A DNA stretch of 64,000 nucleotides from Jiangella anatolica (GCF_003236295.1 NZ_POTW01000011.1:46070-110069), one strand, 5' to 3'; counted from the stretch's first letter, positions 54,657-63,771 are shown. Notes: generated by a model not told the origin, from the letters alone. Made by a program: numbers and translations.

Positions 54657-55901
54657 GTGACGACGCTGCCCGTCTCCGCGCCGATGGTCGTGCGCACCAC
54701 CGAGGTGCCGGATCCGGGACCGCTGCTGGAGCTGCTGCCCGAGGACCACCCGATGGCGTGGGTGCGCCGCGGCGAGGGCGTCGTCGGGTGGGGCCAGGCG
54801 GCCCGGTTCGACACGATCGGCGCCAACCGGTTCGTCGCCGCCGACCGGTGGTGGCGGCGGATGGTCGGCACCGCCGTCGTCCGCGACGAGGTCCGGCTGC
54901 CCGGCACCGGCCCGGTCGCGTTCGGCTCGTTCGCCTTCGACGACGTCCCCGGCTCGTCGTCGCTGGTCCTCCCGGACACCGTCATCGGGCACCGGTCCGG
55001 CCGCTGGTGGGTGACGACGATCGACGTCACCGGCAACCTGCCCGGCGGCGCCGCGCTGCCCGCGGTCTCGGCGCCGCGTCGGCCCCTCTCCGTCGTGTAC
55101 AGCGACGGTGCCCGCTCCGGCGCGGAGTGGCAGGGCGTCGTCGCCGAGGCGGTCCGGCGCATCGTCGCCGGCGGGCTGGAGAAGGTGGTGCTGGCCCGCG
55201 ACCTCGTCGCCGAGAGCCCGGAGCCGATCGACATCCGTTGGCCGCTGCGGCGGCTGTCGGCCGGCTACCCGCACTGCTGGACGTTCAGCGTCGACGGCAT
55301 GATCGGCGCGACTCCGGAGCTGCTGGTCCGCCGCGAGCGGGGCCTGCTCACGTCGCGCGTCCTCGCCGGCACCATCCAGCGCACCGGCGACGACGAGCAC
55401 GACCTCGCGCTGGCGGCGTCGCTGGCCCGGTCCAGCAAGGACCTGGAGGAGCACGAGTACGCCGTACGCTCCGTCGCCGACGCGCTGGCGCCGTTTTGCT
55501 CCAGCATGAACGTGCCGGAGACGCCGTTCGTGCTGCACCTGCCCAACGTCATGCACCTGGCCACCGACCTCGCCGGCGTCACCGCCTCCGACGCGTCGTC
55601 GCTCGCGCTGGCCGCCGCCCTGCACCCGTCGGCCGCGGTCGGCGGTACGCCCACCGCCGTCGCGCTGGAGCTGATCCGCGAGATCGAGGGCCTGGACCGG
55701 GCCCGCTACGCCGGTCCGGTCGGCTGGATGGACGCCCGCGGCGACGGCGAGTGGGGCATCGCGCTGCGCTCGGCCGAGGTGTCCGGTTCCCGGCTGCGGC
55801 TGTTCGCCGGCTGCGGCATCGTCGCCGGCTCCGACCCGGCGGCGGAGCTCGCCGAGAGCGTCGCCAAGCTGGTCCCGATGCGCGACGCGCTGTCCTCGTA
55901 G
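54657..55901 (+). CDS. menF: Isochorismate synthase
   Basis: Chorismate-utilising enzyme for the first menaquinone step, 414 aa. Conserved parts are [66 protein letters not shown] and [18 protein letters not shown]. EntC-type enzymes have the same core, but menG and menD nearby favour menaquinone. GTG 54657 (or ATG 54651) lies 9-10 bases after TACGCT with no ribosome binding site, so the mRNA is probably leaderless. Confidence 0.9.
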   Translation: MTTLPVSAPMVVRTTEVPDPGPLLELLPEDHPMAWVRRGEGVVGWGQAARFDTIGANRFVAADRWWRRMVGTAVVRDEVRLPGTGPVAFGSFAFDDVPGSSSLVLPDTVIGHRSGRWWVTTIDVTGNLPGGAALPAVSAPRRPLSVVYSDGARSGAEWQGVVAEAVRRIVAGGLEKVVLARDLVAESPEPIDIRWPLRRLSAGYPHCWTFSVDGMIGATPELLVRRERGLLTSRVLAGTIQRTGDDEHDLALAASLARSSKDLEEHEYAVRSVADALAPFCSSMNVPETPFVLHLPNVMHLATDLAGVTASDASSLALAAALHPSAAVGGTPTAVALELIREIEGLDRARYAGPVGWMDARGDGEWGIALRSAEVSGSRLRLFAGCGIVAGSDPAAELAESVAKLVPMRDALSS

Positions 55902-55937
55902 CTGTCACAGCGCCGCGGTTCGGCGCACCTTCCTGGT

Positions 55938-57059
55938 GTGGCGGCGGAAGGCATCCGGTACGCGGCGCACGGCCTGGTGGCCGCCTGGGCCGACCACGCC
56001 CGCACGTCGGCCGAGCTGCTCGATCTCGTCGGCGCCCGTGGCCTGACGGTGGCGCGGACGGTCGAGCCGGTCCGGCCCGACGGCGCGGCCCTGGCGACCG
56101 CCGTCGTCGGTTCGCTGGCGACCGGTGCGGCCGACGCCTCGTGGGAGCTGGCCGCCGTCGCGGCGACGCTGAGCGGCGAGGCGCGCGCCCTGCTCGCACT
56201 GCTGTTCGCCGACCCGTCGCTGCCCACGGTCGCGACGGTGCTGCCGCCGCCCGGCCACGGCCTGGCCGGGATCGCGTCGACATTCCCGCCCGGCGTGGCG
56301 CACGACTATGTCGACGCCGTGCTCACCGACCAGCCGGCCTCCTTGGGGCTGCCGGTCCGGGATGCCGCTGCGGCGCCGGTGACGAGCGACGGACCGCTGG
56401 TCGCGGCCGTGATCGCGGTGGCCTCGCAGTTCGACCCGGCCCTGCGGCGGGACGTCGCCGAGATGTTCCTGCATGCGTCCAGCCACGCGATCCAGGTGCA
56501 CGGGCCGTACGTGGCGGACGAGGCGTTGCAGGCGCGGATCACCTGGCGCAAGGACCCGGCCGGCCGGACGACGCCGGAGCACGTGTGGACGGTCGGCCCG
56601 GATGACACGGTGACGACGGAGCACCGAGTGGGCGCGGTCGCCGGCCGGTTCGACAGCTTCGAGGCGCTCGCGAAGCCGCTGAAGGCCCTGATCGAGGGAA
56701 ACGGCGGCACCATCGCCGGGCTGCATGCCTACCTGAAGCTGGTGGGACCCCAGGGCCAGGCCAGGATCTTCGTGCCGGCGGACGTGGCCGGCCTCGGACC
56801 CGACGAGACCACCGGTTTCCGCGGCTCCGGCGCCCGATCGCACGATCTGGCCCAGCACTGGACGAAGGCACGCGACTACGCCATGGAGGTGGGCGCGGCG
56901 CCGATGCCGATCGTGGCGACGGACCAGATCGCCACCGGATCCGATCCCGGAGCTGTCATCATCTTCCGCAAGATCGGCACCGACTGGATCGTCATCACCT
57001 GCTACCCGACCGCGGCGCCGCCCAAGAACTTCACCCGCTTCGGAGGATCGACACCGTGA
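55938..57059 (+). CDS. Unknown protein, possible effector with C-terminal nuclease-like domain
   Basis: A 373-aa protein not matched to a family with confidence. The first 130 residues are Ala/Val-rich and helical without a signal peptide or membrane helix. Residues about 205-370 form a different, Trp/Thr-containing module (ARITWRKDPAGRTTPEHVWT onward) ending in VIIFRKIGTDWIVITCYP. A closing strand with T-x-Y-P resembles BECR-fold RNase toxins (barnase/EndoU/colicin E5-D group), which is only an inference. The next gene overlaps its stop by four bases and looks like an immunity gene. Confidence 0.5.
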   Translation: MAAEGIRYAAHGLVAAWADHARTSAELLDLVGARGLTVARTVEPVRPDGAALATAVVGSLATGAADASWELAAVAATLSGEARALLALLFADPSLPTVATVLPPPGHGLAGIASTFPPGVAHDYVDAVLTDQPASLGLPVRDAAAAPVTSDGPLVAAVIAVASQFDPALRRDVAEMFLHASSHAIQVHGPYVADEALQARITWRKDPAGRTTPEHVWTVGPDDTVTTEHRVGAVAGRFDSFEALAKPLKALIEGNGGTIAGLHAYLKLVGPQGQARIFVPADVAGLGPDETTGFRGSGARSHDLAQHWTKARDYAMEVGAAPMPIVATDQIATGSDPGAVIIFRKIGTDWIVITCYPTAAPPKNFTRFGGSTP

Positions 57060-57574
57060 CCGAACGAACCGAGAATCTGCGGCTCTGGATCGGCAACTGG
57101 TTCGACGACAGCGGGGATCCGGACGGCTATGTCGAGGGGTGCAACCGGGCGCCGGAGTGGCTGGACGACCCGGACCAGCGCGAGAGCCTCCTCGCCTTCC
57201 GCGACGAACTTGCCGCACACATCCGCGACTCGTCGCTGCAGTCGCTGGCGGGCTCGGAGCCTCAGTGGAACAACGACGAGTGGCATCGGAACCTGTACTA
57301 CGACCTGTTCGGGCCGGAGGCGCCGCCGGGGGACCCGTACCCCGTCCCGCCGGAGGACTGGGGCCACCGGCGCCAAACGCCGTACCTGTTCTGGCTGCCC
57401 AAGCGCGCCGACCGACTCAGCGAGGCGAACCGCGCCTGGCTGGCCAAGCGCGGCCTCACCCACGAGGACCGCGGCGACCACCATCGGCGCCCCGAGCCGC
57501 CCGACTACCAGCAGCGGCTGGAACGGCTGACCCGCGAGGGCGCCCGTCAGGCCTGGATGAGTGAGTCCGATTGA
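57056..57574 (+). CDS. Possible CdiI-like immunity protein
   Basis: A 172-aa acidic, Trp-rich soluble protein. The opening LRLWIGNWFDDSGDPDGYVE and following FRDELAAHIRDSSLQSLAGS recall the layout of contact-dependent-inhibition immunity proteins (aromatic strand, then a Leu-Glu helix). GTG 57056 overlaps the upstream stop (GTGA), so the two are coupled, as toxin/immunity pairs often are. The last codons (MSESD, stop) are supplied by dispersed repeat copy B, meaning the original C-terminus may have been replaced. Confidence in the function is low. Confidence 0.5.
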   Translation: MTERTENLRLWIGNWFDDSGDPDGYVEGCNRAPEWLDDPDQRESLLAFRDELAAHIRDSSLQSLAGSEPQWNNDEWHRNLYYDLFGPEAPPGDPYPVPPEDWGHRRQTPYLFWLPKRADRLSEANRAWLAKRGLTHEDRGDHHRRPEPPDYQQRLERLTREGARQAWMSESD

Positions 57575-57698
57575 TCGTGCGTGCTGTCGGCGACGGGGGC
57601 GCGGCCGAGCTGATCCCGCGGATCCGGCGAATGCCACCCCGGTCCGGGCCCGCATCCGCCTGTTTGACGGGCATCCGCCGACGCTCGTCCTCGTCCCA
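57557..57698. repeat. Dispersed intergenic repeat, copy B
   Basis: This is the counterpart of 15381-15526, in the same orientation, about 42 kb away. It starts inside the end of the upstream coding region, whose last five sense codons and TGA stop it provides. The differences from copy A are scattered substitutions and one small gap, so the copies are not recent duplicates. No transposase, coding potential or obvious terminal inverted repeat is seen. Confidence 0.85.
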
Positions 57699-57705
57699 GT
57701 GAGGA

Positions 57706-57885
57706 GCACCTCACCCGCCCAAGGACCGTTCCCGGAACCGAGCCGAACCCGGATATGGCTGGGTGGCGGGTGAGGTGCACTCGCGATGGGTGCAGAACCC
57801 CTTCGGGCGGGCGCGCCACACGGCCCGACCCATGATCATGGGGTGCACACCACTGCGCGGCAGCGAACTGCGGGTCGCCCGAAGG
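57706..57885. repeat. Nested inverted repeats between the possible immunity gene and menD
   Basis: GCACCTCACCCGCC (57706-57719) pairs exactly with 57765-57778 over a 45-base loop. CCTTCGGGCG (57800-57809) pairs with CGCCCGAAGG (57876-57885), with the palindrome CCCATGATCATGGG (57829-57842) inside. Together with repeat copy B these fill the 329-base gap between convergent genes. They may act as terminators for both strands. Confidence 0.7.
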
Positions 57886-57903
57886 TCGATCAGACTCGTT
57901 CAT

Positions 57904-59553
57904 CTAGTCCAGCGCCGCGGACACCGCGGCGCGGATGCGGGCATGCAGGTCGCGCAGCGCCGCGCGGGCGACCGGCACCTCGATCACGCCGCGCCCCGTC
58001 ACCGGCTCGGCCAGCGCTGACCGCAGCGCCGCCGGATCCGTCACCCGCCGGTGCGCCACGCCATACCCCGCGCACAGCGCCGCCAGGTCGGCCCCGTGCG
58101 GGGTGCCGAAGACCCGTTCGAACCGCTCCGCGTGCGCCGGGTCGCCGTGTTCGAGCAGCGCGAAGATGCCGCCACCGTCGTCGTTGACGACGACGATCTG
58201 CAGGTCCGGGCGCTCCTCCAGCGGGCCGATCAGCAGGCCGCCGGCGTCGTGCAGGAAGGTGAGGTCGCCGACGAGGGCACGCACCGGGCCACCGCTGGCG
58301 AGCGCGACGCCGGTCGCGGTCGAGAGCGTGCCGTCGATGCCGGCGAGGCCGCGGTTGGCCAGCACCGGTCCGGCCTCGTCCGTGACGGCGGGCGCGGCGG
58401 CGAGGTCGAGGTCGCGCACGGGGTTCGACGAGCCGACGACGAGCGCCTCGCCGGACCGGCGCGCGGCCCAGACCAGCGCCGCGACCGCGGGCCCGGTGAG
58501 CGGCCCGGCGGCCAGGACCCCGTCGACGGCGTCTTGGGCGGCCTTGGCGGCGCGCTGCCAGGACGCCGGCCAGTCCGGGTCGCCGGGGGGCGGCGCCGTC
58601 ACCGCCGAGACCACCCGGGCGGCCCGGCGGCCGGGGTCGATCCAGTCCGGCCGCCGGTCGACCACGACCACCTCGACGGACTCGCGCGCGAGCAGCGCGC
58701 TGACCGGGCGCGACAGCGTCGCGTGTCCGAAGACCACGGCCCGCTCGATCCGACCGCCGAGCTCGGGTCGCTCCAGCAGCAGCCGGTACGGCCCGACGGC
58801 GGCCGGGCCCGAGCGGGCGCCCGACGACGGCTCGGCCAGCAGCGGGTAGCCGGCCGCCTCGGCGAACGTCCGCGCGTCGGGCCCGGCCCCGTCGCCCGCG
58901 ATGACGACCGTCAGCGGTCCACCGTCCAGCGTGGCCGGCTCGACGGCACGAGCAGCGACGATCTCGGGTGCGCCATCGGACGCCTCCGGCCAGAACGCGT
59001 CGTCGTCCGGGACCAGGGGCTCGCGGAAGGCGAGGTCGAGGTGGACCGGTCCGGGGTCGCCCGAACGGGTGCCGGCCGCGGCCGCCAGCGCGCGGGCCAG
59101 CAGCGCCCGCAGGTCGGCGTCCTCGCCCGGCCGCCCGAACGGCGCGGGCACGTCGGCGAAGAACCGGACCGCGGCGCCGAACAGCCGCACCTGGTCGGTG
59201 GTCTGGTTCGCGCCGGTGCCGCGGACCTCGTGCGGCCGGTCGGCCGTGAGCAGCAGCAACGGCACTCCCGCGTGCGACGCCTCCAGCACGGCCGGGTGCA
59301 GGTTCGCCGCCGCCGTGCCGGACGTCGTCACGACGGCGACCGGGCCGGCCACCCGGGCCAGCCCGAGCGCGGTGAACGCGGCCACCCGCTCGTCGACGCG
59401 GACGTGCAGCCGCAGGTCGCCGCGGGCCGACGCCGTCGCCAGCGCGTGCGCCAGCGGCGCGGACCGCGATCCGGGCGCCAGCACGACGTGCCGGACGCCG
59501 TGCCGGACCAGCTCGGTGACCAGCACGCGTGCCGCGGCCGTCGAGGGGTTCAC
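57904..59553 (-). CDS. menD: SEPHCHC synthase (menaquinone synthesis)
   Basis: Thiamine-diphosphate enzyme joining isochorismate and 2-oxoglutarate, 549 aa. Signatures are VLAPGSRSAPLAHALA, RVDERVAAFTALGLARVAGP, VTTSGTAAANLHPAVLEASH and GTGANQTTDQVRLFG, and the C-terminal thiamine region LVGDLTFLHDAGGLL. GTG 59553 overlaps the stop of the CGNR gene (GTGA), which fixes the start. With menF, menG and menJ within 10 kb it completes most of the quinone headgroup set seen here. Confidence 0.95.
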   Translation of the reverse strand: MNPSTAAARVLVTELVRHGVRHVVLAPGSRSAPLAHALATASARGDLRLHVRVDERVAAFTALGLARVAGPVAVVTTSGTAAANLHPAVLEASHAGVPLLLLTADRPHEVRGTGANQTTDQVRLFGAAVRFFADVPAPFGRPGEDADLRALLARALAAAAGTRSGDPGPVHLDLAFREPLVPDDDAFWPEASDGAPEIVAARAVEPATLDGGPLTVVIAGDGAGPDARTFAEAAGYPLLAEPSSGARSGPAAVGPYRLLLERPELGGRIERAVVFGHATLSRPVSALLARESVEVVVVDRRPDWIDPGRRAARVVSAVTAPPPGDPDWPASWQRAAKAAQDAVDGVLAAGPLTGPAVAALVWAARRSGEALVVGSSNPVRDLDLAAAPAVTDEAGPVLANRGLAGIDGTLSTATGVALASGGPVRALVGDLTFLHDAGGLLIGPLEERPDLQIVVVNDDGGGIFALLEHGDPAHAERFERVFGTPHGADLAALCAGYGVAHRRVTDPAALRSALAEPVTGRGVIEVPVARAALRDLHARIRAAVSAALD

Positions 59554-60110
59554 GACGTCGATTCTGCCCTGCGGCCGCGCCACGCCCGCTGTTTGGCCCG
59601 GTTGCCGCAGACCTGCATCGAGCACCACCGGCCCGACCGCGCCCGCGACTCGTCGTAGAACGCCCACCGGCACGTGTCGTCGACGCACACCTTGAGCCGC
59701 GCCCAGGTGCCGTCCGCCATCGCGTCGCCGACCAGCGCGAGCAGTCCGCCGAGCGCGCCGTCGACACCACCGGCCGACGGCCGGGGGCGCCAGCCGTCGC
59801 TCGGCGTCAGGGTCGCGGTCAGCCGGGCGCGCGCCGCGGCGTCGTTGAGGACGGCGAGCGCGGCGGCCGGGATCGGGGCGCGGTCGTGGTTGGCCGCCAG
59901 CGCCTCCCGCAGCGCCTCGCGGACGGCGACGGCGCGCGCGAGGTCGTCGGCGCCGGCTCTCGCGCCGGACGCCAGGCCGGCCGCCGTCAGCCAGGCGCTC
60001 AGCTCGGACGGTGTCGTCAGCGCGTCGGAGCCCGACTCGATGTCGAGGGTGTTGACGAAGCGCCGGACCGTCTCGAGCCGGCCGGGCGCCGGCGTGCTCG
60101 CTCCGGACAT
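59550..60110 (-). CDS. CGNR zinc-finger regulator
   Basis: A 186-aa protein with an N-terminal ABATE-like domain (FVNTLDIESGSDALTTPSEL) and a C-terminal CGNR finger (VCVDDTCRWAFYDESR, RWCSMQVCGNRAKQRAW). Members are treated as stress or metabolite-responsive transcription factors. It is co-transcribed with menD and divergent from an MFS gene, over a 56-base gap with a palindrome. Control of the MFS gene is the simplest reading. Confidence 0.92.
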   Translation of the reverse strand: MSGASTPAPGRLETVRRFVNTLDIESGSDALTTPSELSAWLTAAGLASGARAGADDLARAVAVREALREALAANHDRAPIPAAALAVLNDAAARARLTATLTPSDGWRPRPSAGGVDGALGGLLALVGDAMADGTWARLKVCVDDTCRWAFYDESRARSGRWCSMQVCGNRAKQRAWRGRRAESTS

Positions 60111-60128
60111 CTTCCGAGCATAACCCTC

Positions 60129-60158
60129 TTGTGGAATTCATTGGTTACTCCATAACCT
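60129..60158 (+). promoter_or_regulatory. Promoter with overlapping palindrome, MFS gene
   Basis: TTGTGG (60129-60134) and TAACCT (60153-60158) are 18 bases apart, and the ATG at 60167 follows 8 bases later, so the mRNA is probably leaderless. The perfect 5-bp inverted repeat GGTTACTCCATAACC (60143-60157) covers the -10 box and would suit a repressor such as the divergent CGNR protein. Confidence 0.55.
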
Positions 60159-60166
60159 GTGAATCC

Positions 60167-61450
60167 ATGACAGCGGTTATGGCCAACCGGAACTTCCGCC
60201 GGCTCTGGACCGGGTCGGCCGTGTCGATGTTCGGCTCGGAGGTCGCCGAGCTGGCCGTGCCGCTGCTGGCGATCGGCGTCCTGGCCGCGACACCGGGCGA
60301 GCTCGGCACGTTGCGCACGGCGCAGTTCCTGCCGTTCCTGCTGGCCACGCTGCCGCTGGGGCTGCTGGTGGACCGGCGGCGCCGGCTACCGCTGATGGTC
60401 GGCGCCGATCTCGGGCGGTTCGCGTTGATCCTGGTGATCCCGCTGGCGGTGTGGGCCGGGGTCGCCGGGATCGAGCTGCTGTACGCCGTGATGTTCCTGG
60501 CCGGCGTGCTGACGGTGCTGTACCAGGTCGCGGACTTCGCGCTGGTGCCGGAGCTCGTCGCACCGGATCAGCTGGTCGACGCGAACGGGAAGCTGGCAGC
60601 GGCGCAGTCGGCGAACGAGATCGGCGCCCGCGGCTTCGGCGGGCTGCTCGTGCAGGCCGCGTCCGCGCCGGTCGCGATGCTGGTCAACGCGCTCACGTAT
60701 CTGGTGTCGGCGCTGGCGCTGCACGGCATCGACGTCGTCGAGGCGGCCCGGCCGGCGTCCTCGCGGCCGTCGTGGGCGGAGCTGACCGCCGGGCTGCGTG
60801 AGGCGCTGCGCAATCGGTTCGTCCGGGCGCTGCTCGGCGAGGCGACGACGTTCAACTTCTTCAACGAGGCCTTCGTCCTGGGGCTGATGCTGTTCGCCGT
60901 CCGCGACGTCGGGCTCGGCCCCGTGCAGATCGGCCTGGTGTTCACCGCCGGCGGGGTGGGCTCGTTCCTCGGCGCGTGGTTCGGGTCGCGGGCGACCGGC
61001 CGGTTCGGCTACGGGCGGGTGCTGCTGATCACGCTGATCCTCGGCAACACGGCGCCGGTGCTGGTCGCGCTGGCCGGGCCTGACCCCGTCGCGACGATGG
61101 CGCTGCTGTGCTCGGTGTTCGTGGTGATGGGTGTGGGCATCGGGATCGCGAACGTGCACGCGGTGACGCTGCGGCAGGCGGCGCTGCCGGAGCGGCTGCG
61201 CGGCCGGGTGAACGCGGCGTACCGGCTGATCTCGTGGGGTGCGATCCCGCTGGGTGCGTCGCTCGGCGGGCTGCTGGCCGCGACGACGTCCGCCCGGACG
61301 GCGATGGTGGCCGGCGCCTGCGGCATGGTGCTGGCGACACTGTGGGTGGCGTTCTCGCCGGTCCGCCGGCTGACGTCGATCGACGAGGCGGCCCGGTTGT
61401 CACACGTCAGGTCTGCGGCGCCTCGTCCTCGACCCGGCGGATCCACGTGA
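60167..61450 (+). CDS. MFS transporter, EntS/MFS_3-like
   Basis: A 427-aa, 12-helix major facilitator. It opens MANRNFRRLWTGSAVSMFGS, typical of the EntS/macrolide-efflux branch, and has the loop LPLGLLVDRRRRLPLMVGAD and ALPERLRGRVNAAYRLISWG. Substrate is unknown. The start is set at ATG 60167 because of the promoter position. Its last 44 bases overlap the end of the opposite gene. Confidence 0.88.
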   Translation: MTAVMANRNFRRLWTGSAVSMFGSEVAELAVPLLAIGVLAATPGELGTLRTAQFLPFLLATLPLGLLVDRRRRLPLMVGADLGRFALILVIPLAVWAGVAGIELLYAVMFLAGVLTVLYQVADFALVPELVAPDQLVDANGKLAAAQSANEIGARGFGGLLVQAASAPVAMLVNALTYLVSALALHGIDVVEAARPASSRPSWAELTAGLREALRNRFVRALLGEATTFNFFNEAFVLGLMLFAVRDVGLGPVQIGLVFTAGGVGSFLGAWFGSRATGRFGYGRVLLITLILGNTAPVLVALAGPDPVATMALLCSVFVVMGVGIGIANVHAVTLRQAALPERLRGRVNAAYRLISWGAIPLGASLGGLLAATTSARTAMVAGACGMVLATLWVAFSPVRRLTSIDEAARLSHVRSAAPRPRPGGST

Positions 61451-62543
61451 AGCCGGTGTTGCTGCCCTGACAGGTCTGTAGGACGATGTCGCACTCGTCG
61501 CCGCAGGTCCAGTTCGACGCGGAGCCGAGCGCGGAGCCGCGGCCCTGCGCGATGACTCGGTTCACGACCTCGTAGAGGCCGGCGAACTCGCCCTCCAGCT
61601 GGACGAACGTGCCCTCCGGGATGGAGTTCCACCAGGAGTTGCCCAGGTAGTCGTGCGCGACGACGAACGTGCCGGACTCGACCGGCGTGTAGTGACAGCC
61701 GACGCCGTTGCCGAGGTTGTCGATGTCGACGTCGTCGTCGCAGAGCTCCACCGGGATGGTGCGGACGTCGTCGCCGAGCGCGAGGGCCTCCTCGCTCGTG
61801 ACGGCGGCGAACCGGCTGCCGCCGGCGTAGCTGAACCGGAACCGGGTGGTGTGCTCGGCGGTGGCGTCGACGACCGCGGTGCCCTCCGCCGTCGTCGTCA
61901 CGGCCGACAGGGGCGCCCACTCCTCGCCGTCGGCCTGCTGCTCCAGTCCGATGTCGCCGACGATCGGGACACCGCCGTCGGTGGTCCACGCGGCGGTCAC
62001 GCCGACAGCGCCGTCGTCGGTCACCTCGGCCGTCGCGGTGAGGCGGGACGCCAGCTGGGCGCCCGCCGTCACGACCACCTCGTGCGAAGCGATCGCCTCC
62101 ACCTCCGGCCCGCCGCCGTACGCGAGCCGGTAGATGCCCGACGACCGCACCTGCACGTCGACCTGGCCCTGGCCGTTCTCGACCGGGATGGTGGTGACGG
62201 TCGTCCAGGCGTTGCCCTCGATGCGCTGCAGGTCGACCTTGCCGCTGACGGGGTCACCGGCGGGCGTGATCCAGCTGGCCCCGAACGTGACGGAGGCGTC
62301 CGGCCGGGCCTCGCTGGGGGCGGTCAGTACCAGCGGCAGCTCCTCGGCCGCGGCCGGCGGCTCGGCCGAGATCGGGCCGGCCACCTGCTCCGGCGCCGGC
62401 GACGCGGCCACCTGGACGATGTTCGGCTCCGAGCCGCCGCCACTCGCCGTCGGGTCGTCGTCGTTCGTCGCTCCGAGGATGGCGAACACCGCCGCCCCGA
62501 GGAGGGCCAGGACGCCGGTGACGGCAAGCACGCGGTACTTCAT
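61407..62543 (-). CDS. Exported Ig-like protein with C-terminal sortase-like domain
   Basis: A 378-aa protein with an N-terminal signal anchor (YRVLAVTGVLALLGAAVFAI) and a Pro/Ala linker. Two beta-sandwich repeats of about 90 residues follow (LTAPSEARPDASVTFGASW; LTATAEVTDDGAVGVTAAW). The C-terminal 120 residues resemble a divergent sortase: His in GTFVVAHDYLGNSWW, Cys in DIVLQTCQG and Arg in FTWIRRVED stand in the order of the sortase triad. Extra Cys pairs (LCDDD...VGC, WTCGDEC) suggest disulfides. The sortase reading is inferred by eye. Confidence 0.6.
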   Translation of the reverse strand: MKYRVLAVTGVLALLGAAVFAILGATNDDDPTASGGGSEPNIVQVAASPAPEQVAGPISAEPPAAAEELPLVLTAPSEARPDASVTFGASWITPAGDPVSGKVDLQRIEGNAWTTVTTIPVENGQGQVDVQVRSSGIYRLAYGGGPEVEAIASHEVVVTAGAQLASRLTATAEVTDDGAVGVTAAWTTDGGVPIVGDIGLEQQADGEEWAPLSAVTTTAEGTAVVDATAEHTTRFRFSYAGGSRFAAVTSEEALALGDDVRTIPVELCDDDVDIDNLGNGVGCHYTPVESGTFVVAHDYLGNSWWNSIPEGTFVQLEGEFAGLYEVVNRVIAQGRGSALGSASNWTCGDECDIVLQTCQGSNTGFTWIRRVEDEAPQT

Positions 62544-62639
62544 GCCTCTATTTTCCATGATCACAGGCGCGTGCCGTCCCCTACCCGGTGCTCCCACACC
62601 CCTGAGACGGACGAGTCGCCCGGATCGTTCCCTCTTTTC

Positions 62640-63683
62640 TCAGGGGACGACGAACGATTCGGTCATGCGGTCGACGTCGTCCGTGAGGCGCTGCCGTTCG
62701 TCCGGCTTGCCCGCCGCGTAGACGACCAACGTCCGCTCCTCGAGGTGGATGACCCGCATCAGATACGTCCACTCGCCGGCGATCACGACCCCGTCGATCG
62801 CGTGATGACCACGGACGTCGAGCAGGGCCGAGCTCTCGACCGTGCCCTCGACGCTCACGGCCACGTTGGCCAGCGCCGCGTCGAGGTCGTCACCATCCGG
62901 CCGTCCATCGACGACGACGAAGCCCAACCCGTCGTCGTGGTGGTAACCCCGCACGGGGGTAGACCCGTCGGGAGACCGGTCCTCGGGCGGGACGCGGTCC
63001 GGCAGCTCGACAGTGATGCCGCTGGGCTCGTCGAGCACCGCCACCGGACCGCCCGCGGGCCGGAGGAACGCGGTGTCGGTAAGCCGCGTGAACTCCGACT
63101 CCAGCCGCTCCCGGTCCTCCTCCGGACCGCCCGCGAAGCCGGACCAGACGTCGCCGTCGCTGTTCAGCACCAGGATCCGGAACAGCATCAGCTGGTCGTC
63201 GCCGTAGACGACCTCGCCGTCGATGCCGCGCTCCTGGCCGACGTCGACCTCCTCGGTCGCCACGACTGCGCCACCGACACTGGCGGCGAGGAAGTCGGCC
63301 ATCTTCTCCAGGTCGTCCAGAGTGGCGTAGTCGTCGATCATCTCGAATCCGATGACGCCGTCGTCGTGCTCGAACACGAAGCCCCGCGTGATGACGGTCG
63401 TGCCGTCGGGTCCGGGGATGGTGTTCGCGATCGGCCTGGCTCCTTCGGGGAGGGCCAGGTTCGACCCGCTGGCCTCGTCCCGAATCGGCGCCCAGAGGAA
63501 ACCCGTGGCCTCGGGACTGGCCGTCACCGCCGGCCGGAGGCCCTGGGGCGGATCGCTCCCGTCGAGCAGGTCGGAGCTGGGCGTGGGCGTCGGAGTGCTC
63601 GCGGCCGCCGCCGGGTCCCCGTCACCGCCGGAGCAGGCTGTCGCCGTCAGCGCGACCAGCAGGGCCGCCGGAACCCACCGCAT
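62640..63683 (-). CDS. Lipoprotein of unknown function
   Basis: A 347-aa exported lipoprotein: signal peptide VPAALLVALTATACSGGDGD with lipobox Cys17, then a Thr/Pro/Ser linker. Two similar halves of about 140 residues follow, each with an acidic sheet-like pattern (GFVFEHDDGVIGFEMIDDYA and GYHHDDGLGFVVVDGRPDGD). No family was recognised. Its upstream region is interrupted about 70-80 bases before the start by what looks like an insertion element end. Confidence 0.8.
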   Translation of the reverse strand: MRWVPAALLVALTATACSGGDGDPAAAASTPTPTPSSDLLDGSDPPQGLRPAVTASPEATGFLWAPIRDEASGSNLALPEGARPIANTIPGPDGTTVITRGFVFEHDDGVIGFEMIDDYATLDDLEKMADFLAASVGGAVVATEEVDVGQERGIDGEVVYGDDQLMLFRILVLNSDGDVWSGFAGGPEEDRERLESEFTRLTDTAFLRPAGGPVAVLDEPSGITVELPDRVPPEDRSPDGSTPVRGYHHDDGLGFVVVDGRPDGDDLDAALANVAVSVEGTVESSALLDVRGHHAIDGVVIAGEWTYLMRVIHLEERTLVVYAAGKPDERQRLTDDVDRMTESFVVP

Positions 63684-63771
63684 TCGTCCCCCCGAACACT
63701 CAGTTGCGGCACCCTATCGAAGCGTCCGGACACATGCACCGGCTAGCGTGACCGTCAGTGTCAGGGTGATG

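Noticed and set aside
57547..57903. 118-codon minus-strand frame across repeat copy B, sharing GWHSPDPR with a frame over copy A
   Set aside because: Similarity is explained by the DNA repeat. The frames differ in context and length, and codon use is poor.
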